Shown: positions 43,795 to 52,648 of the stretch, one piece after another | Numbering within the stretch: position 1 is the stretch's first letter | Layout: each line of letters starts with the position of its first letter | Notes under the pieces: model-generated | What the model saw: the letters and a program-made list of their open reading frames with translations, nothing else | Told to the model about the DNA's origin: nothing | Database searches by the model: none | Position numbers and translations under genes: made by a program | From: Candidatus Heimdallarchaeota archaeon | GTDB taxonomy: Archaea > Asgardarchaeota > Heimdallarchaeia > JABLTI01 | Reading direction: 5' to 3' | Assembly: GCA_018238155.1 (NCBI GenBank) | Contig: JABCTZ010000041.1 | Coordinates: 1-64,000, forward strand | Length of the DNA stretch: 64,000 bases

Positions 43795-43945
43795 TCTTTT
43801 TGGTGATCATATGCCTGTTGTATCATTGGGCTCTGGAAATGCAAATAGTAATGCCCATGCACCAAATGAAAACATCTATGTTGATGATTTTATTGACGGT
43901 ATGAAAATGATTGTAAATGTTTTAGATGAATTCCGAAATTGGTAG
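43759..43945 (+). pseudogene. 3' fragment of an M20 peptidase gene
   Basis: About 60 residues match the end of M20 dipeptidases: NLSGGSGPMYLFGDHMPVV, SLGSGNANSNAHAPNENIYV, DDFIDGMKMIVNVLDEF. The His in AHAPNENI is the last metal ligand. It fits the 5' fragment at 41714-42060 as the other end of one gene; roughly 270 central residues are missing. The ATG at 43685 in the same frame lies in unrelated sequence. Confidence 0.75.
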
Positions 43946-43964
43946 ATTACCGAGTGAATACATT

Positions 43965-44024
43965 ATTGACTAGAAATTTCAAAAAAATAGATGATAATTT
44001 GAAAGAAACAAATTTTCTTTCAAA
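43965..44024 (-). terminator. Long hairpin terminator after the cupin gene
   Basis: TTTGAAAGAAA (43998-44008) pairs perfectly over 11 bp with TTTCTTTCAAA (44014-44024) around CAAAT. It begins 4 bp after the cupin stop on the minus strand. A T-run follows (complement of AAAAAAA near 43981-43987). Confidence 0.65.
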
Positions 44025-44028
44025 CTTT

Positions 44029-44376
44029 TTATTTTTCTAACAGTGGAATAACACAGATAAATTTCAAAGTTTCAGAGCCAACGGTTTCATAACCGTGAGG
44101 TTCATCAGGGGGCATATAAATTACATCATTTGCTTTCACATGTGTTTTCGTTCCATCTTCAGCGATTAAATTGCATTCTCCTTGTAAGATAAATATTTCA
44201 TGTTCTTCTGGATGATTATGCATTCCAATATACGCACCTGTTTCCAGAGTAAACAGTCGCATTGCAAAACGAGGGGCACCTTGCTCCTTACTAATTAGCC
44301 ATTGTATGGATGTTTTTGTTGATCCATAGCTTGTTACTGCTTCTTTCTTCACAGAATCACTATTTATTACTAACAT
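44029..44376 (-). CDS. Single-domain cupin protein
   Basis: A protein of 115 residues from the ATG at 44376, which has AGGTGG 6 bp upstream; other ATGs lie slightly earlier. Cupin motif 1 is HNHPEEHEIFILQGECNL (two His, Glu, and a later Glu). Motif 2 is DVIYMPPDEPHGY. The metal-binding His/Glu set is intact, so it probably binds a divalent metal. Small stand-alone cupins act as isomerases, dioxygenases or ligand sensors, and the sequence does not decide which. Single gene with its own strong terminator. Confidence 0.85.
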   Translation of the reverse strand: MLVINSDSVKKEAVTSYGSTKTSIQWLISKEQGAPRFAMRLFTLETGAYIGMHNHPEEHEIFILQGECNLIAEDGTKTHVKANDVIYMPPDEPHGYETVGSETLKFICVIPLLEK

Positions 44377-44444
44377 CATTTTCCACCTATGCATGATTGA
44401 TTGTTTGACTTATTTTCATATTCTCTTTTTAATTTAGTGGAAAA

Positions 44445-44597
44445 TTAGAATATATCTATGTAAACCTCGACTGCTTCTTTTATATTCTCTAATACTTCCT
44501 CCCTTGATTCCCCTTGAAATATGCAACCTGGAAGTGTAGGTAAATATATTACGTATCCCCCTTCTTCTGCTTTCTCTAAAACAACATTGAATAACAT
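44445..44597 (-). CDS. Short HicB-like protein
   Basis: A protein of 50 residues (44597 to the TAA at 44447-44445). The sequence EKAEEGGYVIYLPTLPGC, then QGESREEVLENIKEAVEVYI is the HicB antitoxin core (GGYxxxxPxLPGCxxxGxxxEEAxxNIxEAI). HicB normally pairs with the HicA mRNA interferase and carries a DNA-binding domain after the core. Here neither a HicA gene nor a DNA-binding tail is visible, so it is an orphan or reduced form. Many archaea have such solo HicB-like proteins. Confidence 0.75.
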   Translation of the reverse strand: MLFNVVLEKAEEGGYVIYLPTLPGCIFQGESREEVLENIKEAVEVYIDIF

Positions 44598-44731
44598 AAT
44601 CTATTATTTCTTTTTATTTTTCATCTTTCTTTTAATACTCGTTTTTATACTAATTTGTAGGTGTTAGTATAACCTCATGAAATTTTTCCTCTTGTGTGAG
44701 TTTGAAGAGTTTTCTTTTATAAAAGATAATT

Positions 44732-45643
44732 TTATGACAAATATTTTTGTAGTAATTTTACTACTTCGTCGTGACCATTCTTGAGGGCAGCTTGAATTGC
44801 TGATTGTGTGTAATCATCATGCATAGTAGATATTTCAACTTCAATAGTAGGGTCAGCATCATACTCAAGAAGCAATTTAACAACATCTACAAACCCATCA
44901 TTTGCAGCAAAATAGAGTGCTGTTCCGTTAACAGTAGTTTTGATGTTTACATCTGCTCCCCTCTCGAGTAATAGTGTTACAATGGAAGTAAAACCATTCA
45001 TACAAACTTCCATAAGTGCCGTCCAACCCAAATTACTAACAGCATTAATATCTACTCCATTTTCAAGAAGGAAAGTCACTATGTCAAGCTGATTTCTTCT
45101 TACAGCCCATCGTAAAACTGACATCCCTCGATCTTCCATGATATTGATATTTGCTCCAGACTTGAGTGCTTTTTTAACAGATTCCAGATCACCATTATAG
45201 ACTGCTTTGAATAATTTAGTATCTTTTCTGTTACATTCTTCAGTTGAAGGTTTAATCTGTTCAACTCGTTTCTTTCGAATTAAGTCAGCAATGATTGGAT
45301 ATCTTCCTGACATAGATACTATGCTATTAATATCGCTCAAAATTCTATCTGGATATGGTCCTCCTTTTTCCAAAAGCAATTTCACTGCTTCTATTTGACC
45401 ATCTCGAGCAGCTAGATGCAAAGGTGTGAAATCAGCTAATTCCAATTTTATTGCATCTGCACCCTTCTCTAAAAGATATGAAATAATCTCTAAATGTCCT
45501 TTGCTTGCAGCAATATGTAAAGCAGTTCCTTCCCATTGGCTAGCTTTGTTAACCTTCGCTCCAAGTTCAAGTGCTTTCTTAATCCCAGCCAAGTCGCCAT
45601 TTGTTGCTGCTTCAAAAAGTAATTCATTAACTTTTTTCGACAT
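44732..45643 (-). CDS. Ankyrin-repeat protein
   Basis: A protein of 303 residues built almost entirely of ankyrin repeats. Clear units include GTALHIAASKGHLEIISYLLEKGAD, FTPLHLAARDGQIEAVKLLLEKGG, LFKAVYNGDLESVKKALKSGAN, LRWAVRRNQLDIVTFLLENGVD, WTALMEVCMNGFTSIVTLLLERGAD and TALYFAANDGFVDVVKLLLEYDAD. About eight repeats fall in two blocks split by a linker (near residues 105-140). No signal peptide was seen, so the protein is probably cytosolic and binds protein partners. It is a single gene upstream of nothing obviously related. The partner is unknown. Confidence 0.9.
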   Translation of the reverse strand: MSKKVNELLFEAATNGDLAGIKKALELGAKVNKASQWEGTALHIAASKGHLEIISYLLEKGADAIKLELADFTPLHLAARDGQIEAVKLLLEKGGPYPDRILSDINSIVSMSGRYPIIADLIRKKRVEQIKPSTEECNRKDTKLFKAVYNGDLESVKKALKSGANINIMEDRGMSVLRWAVRRNQLDIVTFLLENGVDINAVSNLGWTALMEVCMNGFTSIVTLLLERGADVNIKTTVNGTALYFAANDGFVDVVKLLLEYDADPTIEVEISTMHDDYTQSAIQAALKNGHDEVVKLLQKYLS

Positions 45644-45730
45644 ATGTATTCAATTAAATTGTTAATTAATAATTTATCTGAAATGTGACATCAATTATTT
45701 TCTAAAAATACAAATAAAGAAATGAAATAA

Positions 45731-45764
45731 TAGAAAAAGAAGAGTTCTAGGATTTAACCTAGAA
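45731..45764 (-). terminator. Hairpin overlapping the stop codon of the pyrophosphatase gene
   Basis: TTCTAGG (45745-45751) pairs with CCTAGAA (45758-45764) around ATTTAA. On the minus strand the TAG stop (45761-45759) lies within the 5' arm. A pyrimidine-rich tail follows (complement of AGAAAAAGAAGAG). Confidence 0.55.
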
Positions 45765-47912
45765 TAAACCTCTTAACCAAGCTTCTAATAATGCTAACAA
45801 ACCATCTCCACCATTAATCAATAACATTAAACCGATGAAAATAGTTGAAGTGAGTGTCATAACAACAAGCAGAGTATTGATGCTTGGACCTGCTGTGTCC
45901 TTAAATGGATCTCCAACAGTATCACCAGTGATTGCGGCTCTGTGTGTTGGGGTATCTTTTCCACCTAAGTTGCCATCCTCTATCCATTTTTTCGCATTGT
46001 CCCAGGCTCCTCCGGCATTGGACATGAATATTGCGAATACAAAACCAGAAAGAATTGCTCCTACAATAAATGCACCTAAAGCGGCTACTCCAAATATTAT
46101 ACCAACTAGTAAGGGCATTGCTACAGAAAGAATACTTGGAAGGACTAATTCTTTTAGTGCTCCTTTTGTTGCAATATTTATGGTTTTATGGAAATCGGGC
46201 GGTTCTGTTCCTTCTAAGATTTTAGGATTAGATTCAAATTGAGCTCGTATTTCTTCGACCATTAATGTAGCATTTTTTTGAACAGATAATATCAAAAGTG
46301 CTGAGAAAAGAACTGGCGCAACAACACCTAGGAATGCTCCAATTAACACATAGATGTTCAGAAGGTCCATTCCTGTTCCACCTTTGATTGCAGCAATAAT
46401 TCCTGCTTCTGTTGCAAAAGAGAACAATAATGCAAATACAGCTAAATTAGCTGCTCCTATTGCAAATCCTTTTGTAATTGCTTTAGCAGTATTTCCAGCA
46501 GAATCTAACTTATCTGCAACGCGTATTACGTCTTCTCCAAGTCCACCTTGTTCAGCAATTGCTCTGGCATTATCAACTATAGGACCATATGCATCATTGG
46601 AAACAACAGTTCCTACTATTGCCAACATTCCAACAGCAGCCATTGCTACACCGTAAACGCCACCTAACCAATAAGATAGAATCATAGCTACTGAAATTCC
46701 AAGTGCGGGTGGTACGACACTTAGTAAACCATAGGAAAATCCTGAGAGAATGACTACTGCATCGCCTTCTTGAGCTGCACGTGAAATATTCTTCACTGGT
46801 GGTTTATCATCTCGAGTAAAGAAGTCACTTGTCCAACCAATAATGATACCGCATAATAAACCAATAATTACGGCAAAATAATTTTTCCACATTATCCACG
46901 TTTCGGCTGGTGTAATACCTGGTGTTGTTGCAGTTAATATCCAAACAAATAATGCACCAAGTGCGGCAAAAATAGCTGTAGCAATATAAGTTCCAAGGTT
47001 CAATAATTTCCCTGGATCTTTTGTTTTCAACCATTTTATTAGTATTATTCCAATTAAAGAAGCGAACAATCCCACACCAGATAATAAGATTGGAAATATC
47101 GCAAATGCACCCTGTACTGCATCTGAAAGTGAAGCAAAAATAACATTTGATAGCAACATTGCTGCCAAAATGGATGCTACAAAAGAGTCGAACAAATCAC
47201 TGCCCATACCAGCAATATCACCTACATTGTCACCAACATTATCAGCAATTGTAGCGGGATTGCGCACATCATCTTCTGGTAAATGATATTCTGCTTTTCC
47301 AACTAAATCAGCACCAACATCAGCTGTTTTTGTAAAAATTCCACCACCGCATTTCATAAACAAAGCAATAGTGCTTGCACCAAAACTAAAACCCAAAATT
47401 ACTACTGGAGTTTGGAAAATCCAATATATTGTTGTTATACCAATAAGAGCAGATCCCACAACAGCTAAGCCCATAACAGACCCACCGAAGAATGCAACAT
47501 CAAATCCTTTGTCTAAGCTTTTTGTGCATCCTTGAGCTGCTCTTGTGTTTGCTTTAACGCCAATAATCATACCTAAGTATCCAGCAAACATTGAAGCTGC
47601 TGAACCTACTATATAAGCAATAGCTTGTTCCCAATTTAGTTCTGGTATGAAAATGGGTATTTTTCCTTCAGAAGTTAATTCAGACGGTAAGAATAATAAA
47701 ATTACTAAGAATAACACACCTACAAAAATGGATAATATTTTGTATTGTGTTTTGATAAATGTCTTAGCTCCATCTTCGATGTATCCTGAAACCTCAACCA
47801 TTTTTTCGTTTCCAGGATCCTCTTTTAAAACAATTATACTAAAGATTATAGCTACGGCAATAGATATTACACCTGCAATCAAAGCCACAATCAGTAAAAT
47901 AGGCACAACCAT
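45759..47912 (-). CDS. hppA: Membrane-bound proton-translocating pyrophosphatase
   Basis: A protein of 717 residues from the ATG at 47912 (an upstream GTG at 47921 is possible), with about 16 membrane helices. The active-site motif DVGADLVGKAEYHLPEDD is followed by PATIADNVGDNVGD; acidic catalytic residues recur at VSNDAYGPIVDNARAIAE and NAGGAWDNAKKWIEDG. It hydrolyses pyrophosphate and pumps H+ (or Na+) across the cell membrane. GNTAKAITKGFAIG has Lys and Thr at the two positions that distinguish K+-independent from K+-dependent enzymes (which have Ala and Gly/Ala), so a K+-independent H+ pump is expected. Single-gene unit with its own terminator. Confidence 0.95.
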   Translation of the reverse strand: MVVPILLIVALIAGVISIAVAIIFSIIVLKEDPGNEKMVEVSGYIEDGAKTFIKTQYKILSIFVGVLFLVILLFLPSELTSEGKIPIFIPELNWEQAIAYIVGSAASMFAGYLGMIIGVKANTRAAQGCTKSLDKGFDVAFFGGSVMGLAVVGSALIGITTIYWIFQTPVVILGFSFGASTIALFMKCGGGIFTKTADVGADLVGKAEYHLPEDDVRNPATIADNVGDNVGDIAGMGSDLFDSFVASILAAMLLSNVIFASLSDAVQGAFAIFPILLSGVGLFASLIGIILIKWLKTKDPGKLLNLGTYIATAIFAALGALFVWILTATTPGITPAETWIMWKNYFAVIIGLLCGIIIGWTSDFFTRDDKPPVKNISRAAQEGDAVVILSGFSYGLLSVVPPALGISVAMILSYWLGGVYGVAMAAVGMLAIVGTVVSNDAYGPIVDNARAIAEQGGLGEDVIRVADKLDSAGNTAKAITKGFAIGAANLAVFALLFSFATEAGIIAAIKGGTGMDLLNIYVLIGAFLGVVAPVLFSALLILSVQKNATLMVEEIRAQFESNPKILEGTEPPDFHKTINIATKGALKELVLPSILSVAMPLLVGIIFGVAALGAFIVGAILSGFVFAIFMSNAGGAWDNAKKWIEDGNLGGKDTPTHRAAITGDTVGDPFKDTAGPSINTLLVVMTLTSTIFIGLMLLINGGDGLLALLEAWLRGLF

Positions 47913-48182
47913 AATATTCACTCGTTTTCTTTATTCCTCTCAAATAATTTCACGGATAATATTTAAAATTTGTTCAAGGCTTGTTGTTTTTATTACCAAA
48001 AATAGTGTTTTAACTTGATCTTTTTATATATCAATCGCTTTTTTGCTCAAGCTTCAATTGAAAAAAAATTATTACCAATAACCAAATAGGAGTAAATTTA
48101 ACTTTTTTTCGATAAAAGCAAACTTTTTGAAGAGAAAGAGCAATATTACACGGGAATAAATGGTATAGCAGGAAGAAACACA

Positions 48183-48983
48183 TTGTTAAACAAGGAAAAA
48201 TTGTCTGAAGAATTTCTTGAATTCATCAATGGCATACCACATGCAATATTTGAGATAGTTTATGATATTGAAACTGATTTAGTAAAATTCACTTTTTTAA
48301 ATCTTACTGCCAAAGATTTCTTTAAGAGAATCATTGATGAGGAAGCTTTTGAAAGCGGTTTCAAATTACAAGAGTTATTTGATTCAGAAGAAAATTTGAT
48401 TTACTTCAAATTTAGAAATGATTTATTAGTAAATAATGAATTAGTGATTCGGAATACAGAATATCTATTGAACACAAAAATTGGAAAACAAATACTAATA
48501 CAAGGTTCTTTCACATCGAAAAAGGGAAAAGAGAATATTATCATACGTGGGTTACTATGTGAAAAATCTGAAATTATTAAAAAGGAAATACCAAAATCAA
48601 AGCTAGACCACTATAATACTATTGAAGAAGAAATAGAAAAGTTGAATGATTTTTTCACCTCATTTAATGCTTTAATTATGATTTTAAATGAAGAAGGTAA
48701 AATATTATTTGTTTCGCCAAATATAGATGAGAGTAAGCTTTACCAACCTAAGAATAAGATTATTGGAAAAAAACTAAATGAAATTTTCCCAAAAGGACAA
48801 GCAAAATTTTTCACACAATATATCAATGAAGTTTTCAGAAATGGAGAAGCAATCAGCTTCGAGTACCATTTGCCTATTAATAACAAAGTATTATGGTTCC
48901 AATGTAGAATTATTCCAGTGTATGTCAAAGATGAGAAATTTACTCAAACTGTTGCAATTATCAGGGACATAACGAAATGGTGA
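48183..48983 (+). CDS. PAS-domain protein without kinase domain
   Basis: A protein of 266 residues. The C-terminal 115 residues are a PAS domain: LNDFFTSFNALIMILNEEGKILFVSPN, IIGKKLNEIFPKGQ, GEAISFEYHLPINNKVLWFQCRIIPVY, and TQTVAIIRDITK at the end. The N-terminal 140 residues look like a second, diverged PAS-like unit (GIPHAIFEIVYDIETDLVKFTFLN). No His-kinase, GGDEF or DNA-binding part was seen. The start is TTG at 48183. It probably senses a small ligand or redox state and passes the signal to a partner. The TPR-longin gene begins 119 bp downstream on the same strand. Confidence 0.75.
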   Translation: MLNKEKLSEEFLEFINGIPHAIFEIVYDIETDLVKFTFLNLTAKDFFKRIIDEEAFESGFKLQELFDSEENLIYFKFRNDLLVNNELVIRNTEYLLNTKIGKQILIQGSFTSKKGKENIIIRGLLCEKSEIIKKEIPKSKLDHYNTIEEEIEKLNDFFTSFNALIMILNEEGKILFVSPNIDESKLYQPKNKIIGKKLNEIFPKGQAKFFTQYINEVFRNGEAISFEYHLPINNKVLWFQCRIIPVYVKDEKFTQTVAIIRDITKW

Positions 48984-49102
48984 GTAGAACCTATTGCCAA
49001 AGAAAAGTAAATTTTTCACAGATAATTTTTTCATGTAACATCTAACCAAAAGTATTATTATTTAATAAAATAATAACACAATCCATTCTAGGATGAATCT
49101 CA

Positions 49103-51166
49103 ATGGAACTTCATAAACTTTGGCCGAAAGAATTACAAACTCACTACTGGCGTTTAGATGAAAATTATCACAATTTAATTCTAGCAAAAGTCAAAGAAAA
49201 CACAAAAGGAAAAAACATTCTAATGAATTTTATCTCTGCAATAGACGAGTTAATAGATTCGAAAGGTATGTGCATGAGTAATTCTGAATTCTTATTCTTA
49301 GCTGCAGCTGTAAAGGTTATTCAAGGTAAATCTGAAGCAATTCAAGATATTTGCAGAATGGATGAATTTCATCCGGGATTACATAATGCTAAAGCCTTTA
49401 ATTTAATTTCAAGGAAAAAATTTACTGAAGTGCCTTCATTAATTAAGAAAGCCAAAAAATTTGCTAAAGATGTAGATCCCTATAATTATCTTTATGCTCT
49501 TTCCAATGAGATATTGATGTTATATTACACAGGAGTATTTGGTATTATAAAAGATCGGCTAATTTCTCTTAATAAAGAATATAAAAAGATTATAGGCAAA
49601 TTACCTGAAGGAGATAAAAATAGATTAGCTGCTTTAGAAGCTTGCATATTAGGTAAATCTGTAGTAATTTCCTTGAAACGAAGAGAAGGAAGGATAGAAG
49701 AAGGAGCATCGATAGGCCAAGAACTTATTGCGAAAGCAAGAGTAACAGAAAACCGTTATTTGCTTAATCGTCTTCTAAATAATACCGCTTTGTGTTTAGT
49801 GGAAAGTGGAAACCTAAGAGCCGGTTTAAAATATCTTGAAGAAGCATTTGCTTTTTCAGAAAATTTGGGAAATGAGATCCAATTATCTATTGGAGGAAAT
49901 AATATTGGTTTTATTTATCGAAATATGGGAAATATTGAGCAAGCAATGAAATATTTCTACATTGCTCTTGAGCATTCTAAACAAGCAGGAATTGCCCCAT
50001 ACATTATTGCAACTGAAACTAATATAGCTCATTTACACCTAGATTTCGGAAATCCAAAACTTGCACTTGCAGATTCAGATATAGCAATGGAAAGCTTAGA
50101 GAATAGCAATGTTCCTGTACCACCATCAATAGTAATTGCTTTAGATTTATGTCGTGCAGATATCTTTGAATACTTGGAAGATTTCGATAAAGTTCGTGAA
50201 ACTCTTGAACATGCTCTCGAGTTAGTTAAATCTGCAGATTTGAACAAGGAAACACCTAAAATTAAATTAAGATTTGCCCGAATTTCTGCAAAACAACAAA
50301 ACCTTGGAGAAGCAAATCAAAAACTTACAGAAGCGCTCACATTTGCAATTGCAAACAATTCATATGAAATAATTGTTAATGCTAAACTGCAATTAGCTGA
50401 GATTGATTTATTGAGATACCGTATGACAAATCAAAATATTCTTTTGTTAGCTGCTTACGAAAAAATACTCGATTCAGAACAACTTTGTCTTGAGCAAGAT
50501 TACAAATTAATTTTAATTGATGTTTATATTTTGAAAGGATTATTACTTTCGATAAATAATAAAAAGAAAGAGGGAATAAAAGCATTAGAAAAGGCTATTG
50601 AATTAGCGCAAGATCTAAATATCCTTGAAAAAGAACAAGAAGCAAGAAACCAGCTAAGTGAAATTGAGAAAGAAAAGAAAAGTTTACTTGTTAGAATATT
50701 TACTCGGATAAACAAATCAATTAGATCAACGATTGCTTTTGAAAGTGTTACTGGACCTAAAAAAATTGAATCAGATATTCGTGCTTTATTCCTTATCACA
50801 AGAGAATCCGGTTTACCATTCTATCAGAAGGACTTTAGTGAATCCAAACAAATTGATTCCGGATTATTATCGGGTTTATTATCAGCAATTAGAACCATGA
50901 GTCAAACAATACTTAATGCAAAAGAAGGTGGTTTGAAATTAATTGACCATGGAAATGTAGCAATAATGCTTGAAACACGTGAAAGGTTATTTTTTGCTCT
51001 GGTTGTTTCAAAGGAAACATACTTGATTCGTGAAAAACTACGTGATTTTGCAGATTCTTTATCTGATGAAGCAATTATTAAGATAATTGATCAAGGTGTG
51101 ATAAACATAACAGATAAACAAAAAATATTGATCGAGGATCTTATCACTAATACATTTACCAAATAA
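49103..51166 (+). CDS. TPR protein with C-terminal longin-like domain
   Basis: A protein of 687 residues. From about residue 60 to 535 it consists of TPR-type helical pairs, clearest in ALCLVESGNLRAGLKYLEEAF, NIGFIYRNMGNIEQAMKYFYIALEHS, NIAHLHLDFGNPKLALADSDIA and EGIKALEKAIELAQ. The last 130 residues form an alpha/beta domain: IRALFLITRESGLPFYQKDF, SGLLSGLLSAIRTMSQTIL, LKLIDHGNVAIMLETRERLFFALVV, LIREKLRDFAD. That order fits longin/roadblock-like domains that bind small GTPases. No signal peptide was seen. A scaffold in GTPase signalling is inferred. It ends back to back with a membrane regulator gene. Confidence 0.65.
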   Translation: MELHKLWPKELQTHYWRLDENYHNLILAKVKENTKGKNILMNFISAIDELIDSKGMCMSNSEFLFLAAAVKVIQGKSEAIQDICRMDEFHPGLHNAKAFNLISRKKFTEVPSLIKKAKKFAKDVDPYNYLYALSNEILMLYYTGVFGIIKDRLISLNKEYKKIIGKLPEGDKNRLAALEACILGKSVVISLKRREGRIEEGASIGQELIAKARVTENRYLLNRLLNNTALCLVESGNLRAGLKYLEEAFAFSENLGNEIQLSIGGNNIGFIYRNMGNIEQAMKYFYIALEHSKQAGIAPYIIATETNIAHLHLDFGNPKLALADSDIAMESLENSNVPVPPSIVIALDLCRADIFEYLEDFDKVRETLEHALELVKSADLNKETPKIKLRFARISAKQQNLGEANQKLTEALTFAIANNSYEIIVNAKLQLAEIDLLRYRMTNQNILLLAAYEKILDSEQLCLEQDYKLILIDVYILKGLLLSINNKKKEGIKALEKAIELAQDLNILEKEQEARNQLSEIEKEKKSLLVRIFTRINKSIRSTIAFESVTGPKKIESDIRALFLITRESGLPFYQKDFSESKQIDSGLLSGLLSAIRTMSQTILNAKEGGLKLIDHGNVAIMLETRERLFFALVVSKETYLIREKLRDFADSLSDEAIIKIIDQGVINITDKQKILIEDLITNTFTK

Positions 51167-51173
51167 TTATTTG
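51160..51173. terminator. Palindrome joining two convergent stop codons
   Basis: CAAATAATTATTTG (51160-51173) is a perfect palindrome. Its centre is made of the plus-strand TAA (51164-51166) followed directly by the minus-strand stop (TTA at 51167-51169). It could fold on both transcripts, but has no long T-run. Confidence 0.3.
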
Positions 51174-52594
51174 CTTTTAGTAAAGAATTCAGCGTTCAAT
51201 GAAATAAGATTACTCATACCATAAGGTATTTTTTTTACTAATCCTTTTACTTGTAATCGACCGACACATCTGGAAATAGTTGACTTTGATAAGGAAGTTC
51301 TTCTACAAATGGCTGCTTGTGTTAATTCTTTTCCATCAAGTATTTGTTCAAAAACAAGAAATTCCTTCTCAGTTAAGATTTCCTTCCATTTATCCTTATC
51401 AATTTGCATAATAGCATTTTTTGTTTCTTTATCATGTGTCTCAAGATTAGTTGTATCTCGTTTCTTTGAAAATAACCATTTATCATTTCTATATAAAATA
51501 AATAGAGTTGAGCCAATTCCTACTAGAAATAAACTTGAGATAGTTGTACTGAATATTACTGCTAAATTACTAATAGTATTTACTTGACCTGTGACTGTAA
51601 TTTCTATTGGAAAAGCATCAATACTAAAAATAATAGAGATGTTTCCAGATATTGAACCAACATGAGTTGTATCAATTTCTGCTTTAAGATACATTGCTCT
51701 TCCAACAGCTAAACTCCACGATGTGAAATTTATTCTAATCCATTTTGGAGCTTGAATTGTCCCTCCTAATGGAATGCTTTCATTATTTATTATTAGAAAT
51801 ATTCGATCAATGTTTTTGGTATTTCTTCTTACTTTTCCAACATTCCATTCATTTGGAGATATGTCGAGTTCTTCAAGAATTAATGGACTCGTGAAATTTA
51901 TATTCGAATAAAACGAGATCTTGTTTACTTCTAACCAGGATAAAACAAGTCTTTTCCCAATAGTCGAAATTGTATGTGGGTTTGGAATAGATTTTATCAA
52001 TGCTAATCCTTTGTCAAAAATAATCTTAGTATTTTGTGTGCCCACACGTCGTAACCAATCTATTCCTAATTTATAATTATATTTTGTTGATAATTCCTCT
52101 GTATCTTGAATGAAAGTAATTTTAATATTTCTTGTGAAACCCACAGGAATACTTGATGACAGCGTAAATTGTATTTTTGTAGAATTCGTTAATTTTGTTG
52201 CCGTGAAAGGTAATATTTTGCTATCTGATTCAATGACTTGAATATTCCGAACGAAACCGGCGACTTCAATAGTTTCGATATTTATGCTTTGAAGTGAGTT
52301 TATTCCTTCAACTCCAACAAATTCAATATCTAATTGTATTTGAGCTGTTTTTGTGTGTAAATAACTAGTTATTTTTCCACTAGAAATATCATAATTTGTT
52401 TCTTGTAAGGGTGAGATAGTATTTGGGATAACTGTTGTTACAAATGGTGAACTCAAATCACCTACTGAAGTTGTTTCACCTTTCAATAAAGAAGAGAACA
52501 TAAATTGACTAATAGGGTTTAATGAAAACAATGATGCTAAAAATATCACAACAACTAGGATTGTTAGTATTTTTCTTGTGTTCTTTTTTAGCAT
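51167..52594 (-). CDS. Membrane-bound one-component regulator (ectodomain plus cytoplasmic winged helix)
   Basis: A protein of 475 residues. An N-terminal hydrophobic segment (ILTILVVVIFLASLFSL) and a second one near residue 345-370 (LAVIFSTTISSLFLVGIGSTLFIL) bracket a beta-rich extracellular domain of about 310 residues. The C-terminal 100 residues are cytoplasmic and carry a MarR-like winged helix: LTEKEFLVFEQILDGKELTQAAICRRTSLSKSTISRCV, then GRLQVKGLVKKI. The architecture suggests a sensor that binds DNA directly from the membrane, as in some haloarchaeal membrane HTH proteins. The ligand and target genes are unknown; the repeat surface-protein gene 54 bp upstream on the same strand is a possible partner. 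Confidence 0.7.
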   Translation of the reverse strand: MLKKNTRKILTILVVVIFLASLFSLNPISQFMFSSLLKGETTSVGDLSSPFVTTVIPNTISPLQETNYDISSGKITSYLHTKTAQIQLDIEFVGVEGINSLQSINIETIEVAGFVRNIQVIESDSKILPFTATKLTNSTKIQFTLSSSIPVGFTRNIKITFIQDTEELSTKYNYKLGIDWLRRVGTQNTKIIFDKGLALIKSIPNPHTISTIGKRLVLSWLEVNKISFYSNINFTSPLILEELDISPNEWNVGKVRRNTKNIDRIFLIINNESIPLGGTIQAPKWIRINFTSWSLAVGRAMYLKAEIDTTHVGSISGNISIIFSIDAFPIEITVTGQVNTISNLAVIFSTTISSLFLVGIGSTLFILYRNDKWLFSKKRDTTNLETHDKETKNAIMQIDKDKWKEILTEKEFLVFEQILDGKELTQAAICRRTSLSKSTISRCVGRLQVKGLVKKIPYGMSNLISLNAEFFTKSK

Positions 52595-52648
52595 GATTAA
52601 TTACTCCAATTAGTTATTACTTCAATAGGTTTATTCAAAACTTTAAAA

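Noticed and set aside
43685-43945. Intact small gene of 86 codons starting at the ATG at 43685
   Set aside because: Only the last 60 codons resemble anything (M20 C-terminus). The first part is antisense to another coding-like stretch, so the ATG is accidental.
45835-46656. Long antisense open frames within the pyrophosphatase gene
   Set aside because: They mirror a highly conserved hppA on the other strand. Their composition (Pro/Ala/Thr-rich) is that of a shadow, and they have no ribosome site or recognisable domain.
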